The notes under the pieces: model-generated
Databases searched by the model: none
Seen by the model: only the letters and a program-made list of their open reading frames with translations
Told to the model about the DNA's origin: nothing
Position numbers and translations under genes: made by a program
In this document: positions 9,135-17,007 of the stretch, in pieces
Numbering within the stretch: position 1 is the stretch's first letter
Layout: each line of letters opens with the position of its first letter
Source of the DNA: Polaromonas sp.
GTDB taxonomy: Bacteria; Pseudomonadota; Gammaproteobacteria; Burkholderiales; Burkholderiaceae_C
Reading direction: 5' to 3'
Assembly (NCBI RefSeq): GCF_029945685.1
Contig: NZ_JAQSDA010000006.1
Location: 248,001 to 312,000, forward strand
Length of the DNA stretch: 64,000 nt

Positions 9135-10022
9135 TCAGCCTTGACCAGATAAAATCCGGATCAGGTTTTGCACCAGCGGCGTTCCATTCAGGGGATCTGT
9201 GACCAGCGCGAGGCCAACCTTCAGCGGCTCTTTGTGATCGCGTATACGCAAGAACGTCACATTGCGACCCAGTGTTGGCTCACAGGATCCGGGCACGAGC
9301 GCGACGCCCCATCCGCTTTCGACCAAGCTGATGATGGTGTGAATCTGAATAGCTTCCTGGCTGACGAGAGGCATGAATCCGGCCCCTTGGCAGGCAATGG
9401 ATACCACGGCATGCATCGATGGCGCATGCAGCTGGGAATATTGAATGAAGGCCTCGCTGGTCAATTCACGCAGGCGAATCGTGCCCTTAGCGGCCAGCCG
9501 ATGGGTACGCGGCACCACGGCAACAAGCTGCTCAGTTTCCAGCACATGGGTAGCCAGCCCTGTGGGATGGATGACTGGGTGGCGCACGATGCCCACATCG
9601 ACCACGCCGGTACGCACGCGTTCGACAACCTGCGTACTCGTCCCTTCAGTAAGCTCCATCTCGACTTCGGGAAACCGGCGTCGGAACTCGGGAAGCCGTT
9701 GCGGCAGCAGCCGGAAAGTCGCGCCGCCGACGAAGGTCATCTTCACGATACCTGCATCGCCGGTAGCGGCAGCCCCCGCCAGCCTGGAGACGTCCTGTGC
9801 GTGTGCCAGTGAATGGCGGGCCGACGACAATGTCAGCCGCCCGGCCTGCGTCAGCGAGACGCGACGCGACCCACGATCGAAAAGCCGGGCGCCGATTTCT
9901 TCCTCAAGATTGCGGATCGAGATCGAAAGCGCCGGCTGGGCAATATTCAGGCGTATGGCAGCTCGACTGAAATTCAGCGTCTCAGCCAAGGTAATGAAGT
10001 GACGAAGTTGCCTTAGTTCCAT
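9135..10022 (-). CDS. LysR-family transcriptional regulator
   Basis: This 295-residue LysR regulator has an N-terminal helix-turn-helix (LRQLRHF, then AAIRLNIAQPALS, residues 2-40) and a ligand-binding domain with VSQEAIQIHTIISLVESGWGVAL-type features shared with the LysR at 5197-6135. The two are clearly related paralogues. It is divergent from the CaiB pair/Bug receptor operon with an 83-bp AT-rich gap, so it most likely controls 10106-14586. Bug receptors bind carboxylates, so the inducer may be the same carboxylate or its CoA ester. Confidence 0.9.
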   Translation of the reverse strand: MELRQLRHFITLAETLNFSRAAIRLNIAQPALSISIRNLEEEIGARLFDRGSRRVSLTQAGRLTLSSARHSLAHAQDVSRLAGAAATGDAGIVKMTFVGGATFRLLPQRLPEFRRRFPEVEMELTEGTSTQVVERVRTGVVDVGIVRHPVIHPTGLATHVLETEQLVAVVPRTHRLAAKGTIRLRELTSEAFIQYSQLHAPSMHAVVSIACQGAGFMPLVSQEAIQIHTIISLVESGWGVALVPGSCEPTLGRNVTFLRIRDHKEPLKVGLALVTDPLNGTPLVQNLIRILSGQG

Positions 10023-10105
10023 GGCGGATTATTTATTGATACTTTTTATAGATCAAGACATATTTGATATTTGTGGAAATGATGCGTTTTCACTAAGATC
10101 GAAGA
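10023..10105. promoter_or_regulatory. Divergent promoter/operator region with inverted repeat ATCAA-N7-TTGAT
   Basis: This 83-bp, strongly AT-rich gap between divergent LysR and CaiB genes contains the inverted repeat ATCAA (10052-10056) / TTGAT (10064-10068). Its dyad symmetry is of the type LysR dimers bind, although the spacing is two bases longer than the classic T-N11-A box. No single promoter pair stands out among several A/T hexamers. Confidence 0.4.
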
Positions 10106-11323
10106 ATGAACAAGCCTTCAAACCCGTCGCGTCTCGCTGAAAATTTCGACGCACCGCTGCACGGCATTCGCATCATCGACCTGAGCACGGTAGTGATGGG
10201 TCCTTACGCCAGCCAGATACTCGGTGAGTACGGGGCTGACATCATCAAGATCGAGGCTCCCTCGGGCGATAGCACACGTGAGATCGGGCCTTCGCGCGCA
10301 AAGGGGATGGCTGCGCTGTTTCTCGGAGTGAACCGGAATAAGCGCAGCGTTGTTCTCGATCTAAAGACGCAAAAGGGGCGCGAAGCTCTCATGGCGCTGG
10401 TAAGCACTGCGGATGTTTTCATGCACAACATGCGCCCTGAAAAGCTGGCCGGGCTCGGCCTCGGGCCTGAAGTCCTGCGCGCCTGCAATACCCGGCTTGT
10501 CTTTGCCGAACTGGTAGGCTTTTCCTCCAGGGGGCCGTATGCGGGTCAACCCGCCTACGACGATGTCATTCAAGGCTTGGCGGGCATGGCCGCATTGATG
10601 GAAATGCAGAGCGGCACGCCGCGCTACCTGCCGACGACAGTCGCCGACAAGGTGGGCTCACTCTATGCGGTCAACGCGATTCTGGCGGCAGTGATCAAAC
10701 GTAACCGCACGGGCGTCGGTTCAACCGTTGAAGTCCCGATGTTCGAATCCGTGGTGTCGTTCGGACTCGTGGAACACATGCACGGCGCGCAATTCGATGC
10801 GCCCTCCATGCCCATCGGTTACCGCCGAGCCCTCATGCCGACGCGGCGACCCTATGCAACTCTGGACGGTTACTTGTGCATCATGCCTTACACGGATGCC
10901 CACTGGCAGGCCTTCCTGCGCGAGACCGATGACGAAGAGGCGCTGCTCGACACGAGGTTTGCGACCATCGCGGATCGCACGCACCATATTGAGGCCTTGT
11001 ATGAACGCCTTGAAGCGCACATCCGTAAGCGTTCCACCGCCGACTGGCTCGAAGTGTGCCGCCGTCTGGACATCCCGGCGGCGCGCATGAACCGCCTGGA
11101 AGAGCTGCAGGATGACCCGCACCTCAAGGCTGTCGGCCATTTCGTGCGGGTGGCGGACCACGAGATGGGCGCGCTCGTCTTTCCGGCTAATCCGGTGAGG
11201 TTCGATAAATGGCAATCCGTGCCTGAAATTCCGCCAAGACTGGGCGAAGACACTCAGGCCGTGCTGGAAGACGCCGGTGTGTTCCTTGCCGTTGCGATAG
11301 TTGATGGGCGACTTGTCGCATGA
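10106..11323 (+). CDS. CaiB/BaiF CoA-transferase, first of a tandem pair
   Basis: This 405-residue class III CoA-transferase has the opening motif IRIIDLSTVVMGPYA and the catalytic aspartate D181 in VADKVGSL. It is closely similar along its length to the CaiB protein at 7411-8613 (shared MGPYAS, NRNKRSVVLDLK, YDD-IQG and VPMFE motifs), so the two are probably duplicates serving related acids. It overlaps the next CaiB gene by an ATGA, which points to co-translation and perhaps a heteromeric enzyme such as the two-subunit benzylsuccinate or citramalate CoA-transferases. The upstream divergent LysR is the likely regulator. Confidence 0.85.
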   Translation: MNKPSNPSRLAENFDAPLHGIRIIDLSTVVMGPYASQILGEYGADIIKIEAPSGDSTREIGPSRAKGMAALFLGVNRNKRSVVLDLKTQKGREALMALVSTADVFMHNMRPEKLAGLGLGPEVLRACNTRLVFAELVGFSSRGPYAGQPAYDDVIQGLAGMAALMEMQSGTPRYLPTTVADKVGSLYAVNAILAAVIKRNRTGVGSTVEVPMFESVVSFGLVEHMHGAQFDAPSMPIGYRRALMPTRRPYATLDGYLCIMPYTDAHWQAFLRETDDEEALLDTRFATIADRTHHIEALYERLEAHIRKRSTADWLEVCRRLDIPAARMNRLEELQDDPHLKAVGHFVRVADHEMGALVFPANPVRFDKWQSVPEIPPRLGEDTQAVLEDAGVFLAVAIVDGRLVA

Positions 11324-12507
11324 AGGTACTTGAAGGCATCAAGGTGCTGGAGCTTGGGCGCGTGCCCCCCGCCGAACTGCCCGGAATGATGCTTGCCGAC
11401 ATGGGTGCAGACGTGTTGAAGATCGACACGCCGGCAGCAGCGGGGCAGTCGGACGCGGCGCGCTCAGAAGCGTTTTCGCATACCAACCGCAACAAGCGGT
11501 CCATGGCCCTCAACCTCAAGGCGCCAGAAGGACACGCGATCTTTCTGGAGCTGGCTGAAAACGCCGACATTGTCATCGAAGGCTTCAGGCCTGGCGTCAT
11601 GAAGCGCCTGGGAGCGGACTACGAATCACTCCGGCAGCGCAATCCCCGCCTGATCTTTTGCTCGCTGTCGGGCTTTGGCCAGACTGGGCTCTACAGAGAC
11701 CGCCCCGCGCACGATCTGAATTTTCTTGCGCTCTCTGGCGCACTCAGCCTGTGGGGGGCCGGGAGTCAAGCACCCGACATCCCGCTGAATCTGGTTGCCG
11801 ACTATGGCGGCGCGAGCATGCACGGTGCGCTGGCCATTCTCATGGCCCTCTTCGCGCGCGAACGTTCTGGCGCAGGTCAGTACCTCGACATTTCCTATTT
11901 CGAATCGACGGTCGCACTGCTTGCGGCGACACCCAACTTACGTCAGGTATTCAGCGCCCGGCATATGCCGGCGGCAGGCGAAGGTGTCTTCTGCGGAGGC
12001 TACCCGTATTACGCCCTGTATCCAACCCGGGACAAACAGTTTCTATCCGTGGCATGTTCGGAACCGCATTTGTGGCGCAACTTCTGCGAGGCGATCGACC
12101 GCCCCTCACTGGCCGCCCATTCGCGCAAGTCAGAGCATTATTTGCGCGGCCCCGATGCAGCGGAATCGGCTGCCCGGCGCGAGGTCGGCAACGTCATTCT
12201 GGGTCGCGACTGCGGCTACTGGGAAGGGTACTTCGCGAAGCTCGACGTTTGCATCGCACCGGTAAAGAGCATCGCTCAGATGCTGGACGATCCGCACCTG
12301 AGAGAACGTGGCATGTTCACGAGCATCGCGCACCCATTGCATGGGGAAATTCCCCAATTTGCATCGGCGCTGAGGCTTTCTGAAACGCCGGCGGGCGTCA
12401 CCAGGCCCGCGCCTGCCACGGGCGAACATACGCGCGAAGTGCTCGCCTCGCTCGGCAAATCCGGGCGAAACATTTCCGGCCTTGCGGCCCGGGGCGTCGT
12501 GGGCTGA
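11320..12507 (+). CDS. CaiB/BaiF CoA-transferase or alpha-methylacyl-CoA racemase-like protein, second of a tandem pair
   Basis: This 395-residue class III CoA-transferase-fold protein starts in an ATGA overlap with the preceding CaiB gene. It carries both residues of the racemase branch, H131 in AHDLNFLALSG and D161 in LVADYGGASM, corresponding to the His/Asp acid-base pair of alpha-methylacyl-CoA racemase. It also keeps the general NRNKRSMALNLK motif. It may be the second subunit of a heteromeric CoA-transferase with the upstream protein, or a racemase that works after CoA loading. The motifs cannot decide between these. Confidence 0.8.
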   Translation: MKVLEGIKVLELGRVPPAELPGMMLADMGADVLKIDTPAAAGQSDAARSEAFSHTNRNKRSMALNLKAPEGHAIFLELAENADIVIEGFRPGVMKRLGADYESLRQRNPRLIFCSLSGFGQTGLYRDRPAHDLNFLALSGALSLWGAGSQAPDIPLNLVADYGGASMHGALAILMALFARERSGAGQYLDISYFESTVALLAATPNLRQVFSARHMPAAGEGVFCGGYPYYALYPTRDKQFLSVACSEPHLWRNFCEAIDRPSLAAHSRKSEHYLRGPDAAESAARREVGNVILGRDCGYWEGYFAKLDVCIAPVKSIAQMLDDPHLRERGMFTSIAHPLHGEIPQFASALRLSETPAGVTRPAPATGEHTREVLASLGKSGRNISGLAARGVVG

Positions 12508-12553
12508 CAGCGGCGACGCGCAAACACGAACCTGACAACAAAAGGAGACAGCA

Positions 12554-13540
12554 ATGAAACACATCAACCGGCGGCAAGCCGCAACCACCACATTGACCAC
12601 CCTGGCATTGGCCTCCATTGCGCCAGGCAAGGTCTTCGCGCAGGCGTACCCGAATCGGGTCGTCAAGATGATCGTGCCATACGGACCCGGCACGGTCAGC
12701 GATGCAACAGCGCGCATGATGGCGGAGCGGCTGGCCGAGCTCTGGGGTGTTGCGGTTGTCGTCGAGAATATGACCGGCGCCGGCGGCGTGGTGGGGGCCC
12801 AGGCAATTGCACGGGCTGCTCCCGACGGCTACACACTGGGCATGCTGGCAAGCAACCACGCGATGAACGCCGCGCTGAATTCCAATCTGCCATTCGATCC
12901 GGTGCGCGACTTCAAGCCGCTGCTGCACACCACGTTCAACCAGTTCGCTTTTTGCGTGAACTCGGCCGTGCCGGCAAATACGCTGCAGGAGCTGATCGCG
13001 CTTGCAAAAGCAAAACCTGGCGTGCTGACCTACGCGTCCAGCGGCAACGGCGGGTCACCACACCTTGCGATGGCCAAGCTCGTCCACATGGCCGGGATTC
13101 AGATGATGCATGTGCCCTACAAATCCAACGGTGCGGGAGTGACCGACCTACTGTCGGGTCAGGTCGACATGATGGCGACGTCCATCTCCGTTTTGGCCCC
13201 GCACGTGAAGACAGGAAAGCTGCGCGCGCTGGCCGTCTCGGGCGACCTCCGAACGCCCCTGATGCCCGACGTTCCGACAGCAAGCGAGGCCGGTGTGACG
13301 GGCTACAGTATGAAGAACTGGAACGGTTTCGTCGCGCCTGCGGCACTTCCAGCGGCGCTTGCTAAAAAGATCCAGAATGACATGATCGCGATCCTCAAAG
13401 ACAAGCGCACCATCGACCGTGTCGTGGCACTGGGCGCAGAGCTCGAAATCCTGACCGGCGATGAGTTCGATAAAAAACTTCGGGGGGAAATCGCCTCCTG
13501 GACCCAGGTCGTCAAGGCCACCGGGGCCAAGACAGACTGA
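12554..13540 (+). CDS. Bug-family tripartite tricarboxylate transporter substrate-binding protein (Tat-like signal)
   Basis: This 328-residue exported solute receptor has an N-terminal NRRQAATTT twin-arginine-like signal with a hydrophobic stretch ending near residue 30 (AQA). The Bug landmarks are VPYGPGTVSDATAR, ENMTGAGGVVGA and PDGYTLG. Bug receptors bind carboxylates in the periplasm and deliver them to TctA/TctB membrane proteins or act as orphan sensors. No tctA or tctB gene is present in the window, so the receptor must use a permease encoded elsewhere. A strong ribosome site (AAAGGAGA) precedes it, 46 bp after the CaiB pair. Confidence 0.9.
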   Translation: MKHINRRQAATTTLTTLALASIAPGKVFAQAYPNRVVKMIVPYGPGTVSDATARMMAERLAELWGVAVVVENMTGAGGVVGAQAIARAAPDGYTLGMLASNHAMNAALNSNLPFDPVRDFKPLLHTTFNQFAFCVNSAVPANTLQELIALAKAKPGVLTYASSGNGGSPHLAMAKLVHMAGIQMMHVPYKSNGAGVTDLLSGQVDMMATSISVLAPHVKTGKLRALAVSGDLRTPLMPDVPTASEAGVTGYSMKNWNGFVAPAALPAALAKKIQNDMIAILKDKRTIDRVVALGAELEILTGDEFDKKLRGEIASWTQVVKATGAKTD

Positions 13541-13596
13541 CGCTAGGCCGCTGACCTGCGTGCGCTCTCACCACTTTTTTCACCGGAGACCAAATC

Positions 13597-14586
13597 ATGA
13601 AAACCACGAAACCCCTGCGGCTCGCCGCCTTCCTTCTCGCGACGCTGGCTGCGCCACTAGCTGCGATGGCCCAAGCGCCTTGGCCACAAAAGCCGGTCCG
13701 TTTGATCGTGCCTTTTGCAGCGGGAGGGCCGAGCGACGTGCTGGCGCGCACCTTTGCCCGCAACCTGTCCGATGGCATCGGACAGCCGGTCATCGTGGAC
13801 AATCGCGGCGGTGCCGGTGGCGCCATCGGCATCGATGCCGCCGCCAAGGCCGCGCCCGATGGCTACACGCTGGGTTTTGCACACACCGGCACCACCTCCA
13901 TCAACCCACATGTGATGGCCAAACACCCGTACGACCCGCTGAACGACATCACGCCGATTACACCCATCGTCTCCTACGCCAATATGCTGGTCGTCAATGA
14001 CAAGGTACCGGCGCGCAACGTGGCGGAGTTCGTGGCCTGGGCCAAGGCCAACCCGAATTCGGCAACCTTCGCTTCGGGTGGCAACGGCACGACAAACCAC
14101 CTGTCAGGGGGTGTACTGAAGTTGCTGACCGGCGCGCCGTTACTCCACATTCCCTACAAAGGCAGCGGTCCGGCGATGGCAGACGTTGTCGCAGGCAACG
14201 TGGCGTCCATGTTCGACATACCCGTCACGGTGATGCCGCAGGCTAAAAGCGGGCGGATCCGCCCCCTCGCCATTCTGAGCTCCAGACGCAGCACGTCTAT
14301 GCCCGACGTGCCCACGCTGAGCGAAGCGGGTTTCCCCGGCTTCGAAGAAGCCGGCAGCGACCTGTGGTTCGGCATCGTCGCGCCCGCGCAGATGCCCCCG
14401 GCGCTGGTCGAACGCATCTATGCAGAAACGCTCAAGACCATGCGCAAGCCCGAGATGCAGGAAGCTATCCGCAACATGGCCTACGAGCCGTGGACCATGT
14501 CGCCCGCTGAGTTCAAGACCTTCATCCGCAACGACTACGCTAAGTGGGGCAAGGTGGTGAAGGCCTCTGGCCTGAAAACCGAGTAA
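13597..14586 (+). CDS. Bug-family tripartite tricarboxylate transporter substrate-binding protein
   Basis: This 329-residue Bug receptor has a Sec signal peptide (hydrophobic core about residues 8-24, cleavage after AMA) and the family landmarks VPFAAGGPSDVLAR, DNRGGAGGAIG and PDGYTLG. It follows the first Bug gene by 56 bp. The two differ considerably, which suggests two ligands or a receptor/sensor pair. Its TAA stop codon lies inside the 4-bp target duplication TAAG of the adjacent IS5-family element, so the element inserted exactly at the end of the gene without changing the protein. Confidence 0.9.
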   Translation: MKTTKPLRLAAFLLATLAAPLAAMAQAPWPQKPVRLIVPFAAGGPSDVLARTFARNLSDGIGQPVIVDNRGGAGGAIGIDAAAKAAPDGYTLGFAHTGTTSINPHVMAKHPYDPLNDITPITPIVSYANMLVVNDKVPARNVAEFVAWAKANPNSATFASGGNGTTNHLSGGVLKLLTGAPLLHIPYKGSGPAMADVVAGNVASMFDIPVTVMPQAKSGRIRPLAILSSRRSTSMPDVPTLSEAGFPGFEEAGSDLWFGIVAPAQMPPALVERIYAETLKTMRKPEMQEAIRNMAYEPWTMSPAEFKTFIRNDYAKWGKVVKASGLKTE

Positions 14587-14587
14587 G

Positions 14588-14606
14588 GGAAAATCTGATC
14601 AAGCCC
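14588..14606 (+). repeat. Left terminal inverted repeat of the IS5-family element
   Basis: GGAAAATCTGATCAAGCCC pairs with the right end at 17 of 19 positions. It also closely matches the single surviving end of the second IS5-family element at 50876-50894. Confidence 0.85.
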
Positions 14607-15675
14607 CGTTAAACGGCCGGACGCTCAGATTTTCAGCGAAGGGGCGAGTTTTCAAGCTGAATTGACGCGCTGAGCGCCGCTGTCGCGGCCTCCCGGTGCG
14701 CTCCTGGCCCACTACGGGCGTGGCAATGCCAGCAATTGCCTGCGCACCATGTACAGGTTGGCCCAAGGCCGCAGCCACGAACAGCCGGTTGCCATTCTTG
14801 GCCAAACCCCGGTAGCGCACCTTGGTGAAGTTAAAGATGCGCTTGATCGTGCCGATGGCATGCTCGACCCGGGCGCGCACCTTTGACCTGCTGCGATTGA
14901 TGGTGCGCTGCATCTGGCTCAGGTACTTGTACCCCTTGCCCCGGAGTTGCGTCAAATCCTGCGCCCAGGGGGCGGCCCGTTCGATGACTTCGCTTTGACC
15001 GGCGTAGGCGCTGTCACCCCACACGGCGCTTTCCTTGCCGTGCAAGAGGCTGGGCAGCACCTTGCTGTCGTGCACATTGCCGCTGGTGGCTACGACCCGG
15101 TGGATGAGCTTGCTCTTGGCATCCACCGCCACATGGGCTTTCATGCCGAAGTACCACTGGTTGCCCTTCTTGCTCTGGTGCATCTCGGGGTCGCGGCTTT
15201 GACCCGCATTCTTGGTGGAGCTCGGTGCGGCGATCAAGGTGGCATCCACGATGGTGCCCGTGGACAGCCGAAAGCCCTGGGCTTGCAGGTGAGCGCCGAC
15301 CTGCTCGAACAGCCTGGCTCCCAGTTCATGGCGTTCGAGCAAATGGCGGAACTTCAAAATCGTGGTTTCGTCTGGCACCGGCTCGCGTCCCAGATCGATG
15401 CCCACGAACTGGCGCATGGACGCCGATTCGTAAAACGCCTCTTCCACTGCCGGGGCCGACAGGTTGAACCAGTGCTGCAGGAAGTGGATGCGCAGCATGC
15501 GCTCAAGACCTACCGGCGGGCGGCCGTTGCCCGCCTTGGGGTAGTGCGGCTCGATCAGGGCACATAGCTGGCCCCATGGCACGACACGCTCCATCTCGGC
15601 CAGGAAGGCCGCGCGCCGGGTCGTCTTGCCGTATTTCTCGAAACCACCACCTGCCAGTGTCATTTGCTTGGTCAT
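14599..15675 (-). CDS. IS5-family transposase with a 3'-end frameshift
   Basis: From ATG 15675 the reading frame gives 358 residues; an in-frame ATG further upstream at 15714 is less likely. The DDE triad is visible: D in TIVDATLIAAPSST, D in VWGDSAYAG and E in RARVEHAIG. After RLFVAAAL the frame leaves the family pattern. Removing one G of the three in minus-strand CTTGGGCCAACC (plus 14762-14764) restores ANLYMVRRQLLALPRP and a stop at 14712, giving about 320 residues, the usual size. The frame as found instead runs almost to the left end of the element. The catalytic core is intact, so activity is possible but uncertain. Confidence 0.8.
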   Translation of the reverse strand: MTKQMTLAGGGFEKYGKTTRRAAFLAEMERVVPWGQLCALIEPHYPKAGNGRPPVGLERMLRIHFLQHWFNLSAPAVEEAFYESASMRQFVGIDLGREPVPDETTILKFRHLLERHELGARLFEQVGAHLQAQGFRLSTGTIVDATLIAAPSSTKNAGQSRDPEMHQSKKGNQWYFGMKAHVAVDAKSKLIHRVVATSGNVHDSKVLPSLLHGKESAVWGDSAYAGQSEVIERAAPWAQDLTQLRGKGYKYLSQMQRTINRSRSKVRARVEHAIGTIKRIFNFTKVRYRGLAKNGNRLFVAAALGQPVHGAQAIAGIATPVVGQERTGRPRQRRSARQFSLKTRPFAENLSVRPFNGA

Positions 15676-15728
15676 ATCGTTGCCCCGTTGGTTGCCTTGT
15701 GTAGCAACGTTCACGAGTCAATGCCGGT

Positions 15729-15747
15729 GGACTTGATCAGAGTTTCC
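15729..15747 (-). repeat. Right terminal inverted repeat of the IS5-family element
   Basis: Read on the minus strand it is GGAAACTCTGATCAAGTCC. It is 18/19 identical to the left end of the element at 50876. Confidence 0.85.
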
Positions 15748-15761
15748 TAAGGCCTAGCTAG

Positions 15762-15982
15762 TCTTACTGTGTCATTCAATTAACCTACACTGCTGTCGAA
15801 GGCAGCAAGGGCATCTTGGAAGGGTACGAGCCAGAAGCGCGCCGATATGTATTCGCAAGCTCGTGATCGAGTCCGCCACGTGGCGCTGCGCCTTCAGTTG
15901 AGCGTCGCCCTGACAAGCGGCCTCGGGCACTGCCCGCATTGCAGGTCAATAAATCTGCGTCTACATTTGTGACACAGTAAGA
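15762..15982. repeat. 221-bp segment bounded by 13-bp perfect inverted repeats (MITE-like or IS remnant)
   Basis: TCTTACTGTGTCA at 15762-15774 is repeated in perfect inverse orientation as TGACACAGTAAGA at 15970-15982. The 195 bp between have no convincing reading frame. No clear flanking target duplication was found. The segment lies 15 bp beyond the IS5 element and 21 bp before the end of the long leftward operon, so it could be a miniature transposable element, an IS remnant or a long-range stem at the operon terminus. The IR sequence was not matched to a named family. Confidence 0.5.
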
Positions 15983-16003
15983 TTAAGCGCACAAGCGGTG
16001 CGC

Positions 16004-16981
16004 CTAAACAGACTGCACAAAATCGGCGATGGACATGTCTGCAGCTAATACGCTATTCCCGATTAACACGTTCCAATGGGTTTCCGAACCGTGGGCCATG
16101 CGCCACTCGTGCAGGCGCCGGGTCAGCAATTGGAGGTCGCATTCTTCAGCAATGCCGATCGCGCCGTGCAGGGCGTGGGCGATGGAAGCCACCAGCACCG
16201 CCGCCTCGCTGGTGCGCGACTTGGCCATGGCGGCAGCAAGCAGGGAGGGCGTGGTCACGTCGGTGCGAAAAGCCGCTTCGGCGGCTATCGAGGCAGCAGC
16301 CACATGTTCGGCCATGACGCTCAACTGGTGCTGAACTGCCTGAAACTTTCCTAACGTTTTGCCGAACTGGATGCGGTCATTGCAATATTGCAGTGTCATT
16401 TCGAACACGCGGGTCATGGCGCCGCTGAGCAAGGCGGCGTGCAGGGCTGCCGCAAACGCCGGCAGCAGCGGGCCCGCACCGGGCACCCGGGTGGCAACGC
16501 CTTCATCAGGCCAGCGCAGGGTGGCCACCAGACTGCCATGAACGCCGGTCGCCTCGCGCCGGGCCGCTGCTGCTGGCAGCAGCAACAAAGCATCGCCATC
16601 TCTGGCCAATACGAAATCGGCTACAAGGCCGTAAGGCGTCAATGAACAAACGATGGCGCCACTGGCCTCGCGCCGCAACGCAGCGCCCAGCGTAATCATG
16701 CCAGCGGGCATCGCAAACTGCGACCCCAGCAGCGCTCGCGCCACAATCGTCTGAGCCACCGGCACCGGCACCGTGTAGCGGCCAAAGCTACTCAGGATCG
16801 GGAACAGATCGGCCAGCGGGAGGCCGGCACCGTCAGCATCCTCAGACGCCAGCAGTTCGAGGAAGCCGGCGCCCTCGATCGCCTGCCACAGCTTAAGCGG
16901 CGAGCCGCCCGCTTCAATCGCGCGCACCACGGCGGGCGTGCATTGGTCCTGGAGAATGTCTTCAATCGCTTGTGCAAACAT
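16004..16981 (-). CDS. Acyl-CoA dehydrogenase, short partner subunit of a probable heteromeric enzyme
   Basis: At 325 residues this is shorter than standard acyl-CoA dehydrogenases, and it lacks the TEP/SGSD flavin-loop motif and the C-terminal EGT. It keeps the DRIQFGKTLGKFQAVQHQL helix and ends with HEWRMAHGSETHWN. Such short members pair with a longer acyl-CoA dehydrogenase to form alpha2beta2 enzymes with half the FAD sites, as in steroid side-chain oxidation. The adjacent 397-residue dehydrogenase gene, 26 bp upstream, is the obvious partner. It is the last gene of the leftward operon. Confidence 0.8.
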   Translation of the reverse strand: MFAQAIEDILQDQCTPAVVRAIEAGGSPLKLWQAIEGAGFLELLASEDADGAGLPLADLFPILSSFGRYTVPVPVAQTIVARALLGSQFAMPAGMITLGAALRREASGAIVCSLTPYGLVADFVLARDGDALLLLPAAAARREATGVHGSLVATLRWPDEGVATRVPGAGPLLPAFAAALHAALLSGAMTRVFEMTLQYCNDRIQFGKTLGKFQAVQHQLSVMAEHVAAASIAAEAAFRTDVTTPSLLAAAMAKSRTSEAAVLVASIAHALHGAIGIAEECDLQLLTRRLHEWRMAHGSETHWNVLIGNSVLAADMSIADFVQSV

Positions 16982-17007
16982 GGAATGCTTTCGTATTCAA
17001 CCTGGGT

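Larger units (their letters stand above)
14588..15747. mobile_element. IS5-family insertion sequence, 1160 bp, complete ends
   Basis: The element has 19-bp terminal inverted repeats matching at 17 of 19 bases: GGAAAATCTGATCAAGCCC at 14588-14606 and, read on the minus strand, GGAAACTCTGATCAAGTCC at 15747-15729. It is flanked by the 4-bp direct repeat TAAG (14584-14587 and 15748-15751), the target-duplication size of IS5-family elements. It holds one transposase gene on the minus strand. The left TAAG copy includes the stop codon of the Bug gene. Confidence 0.9.
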
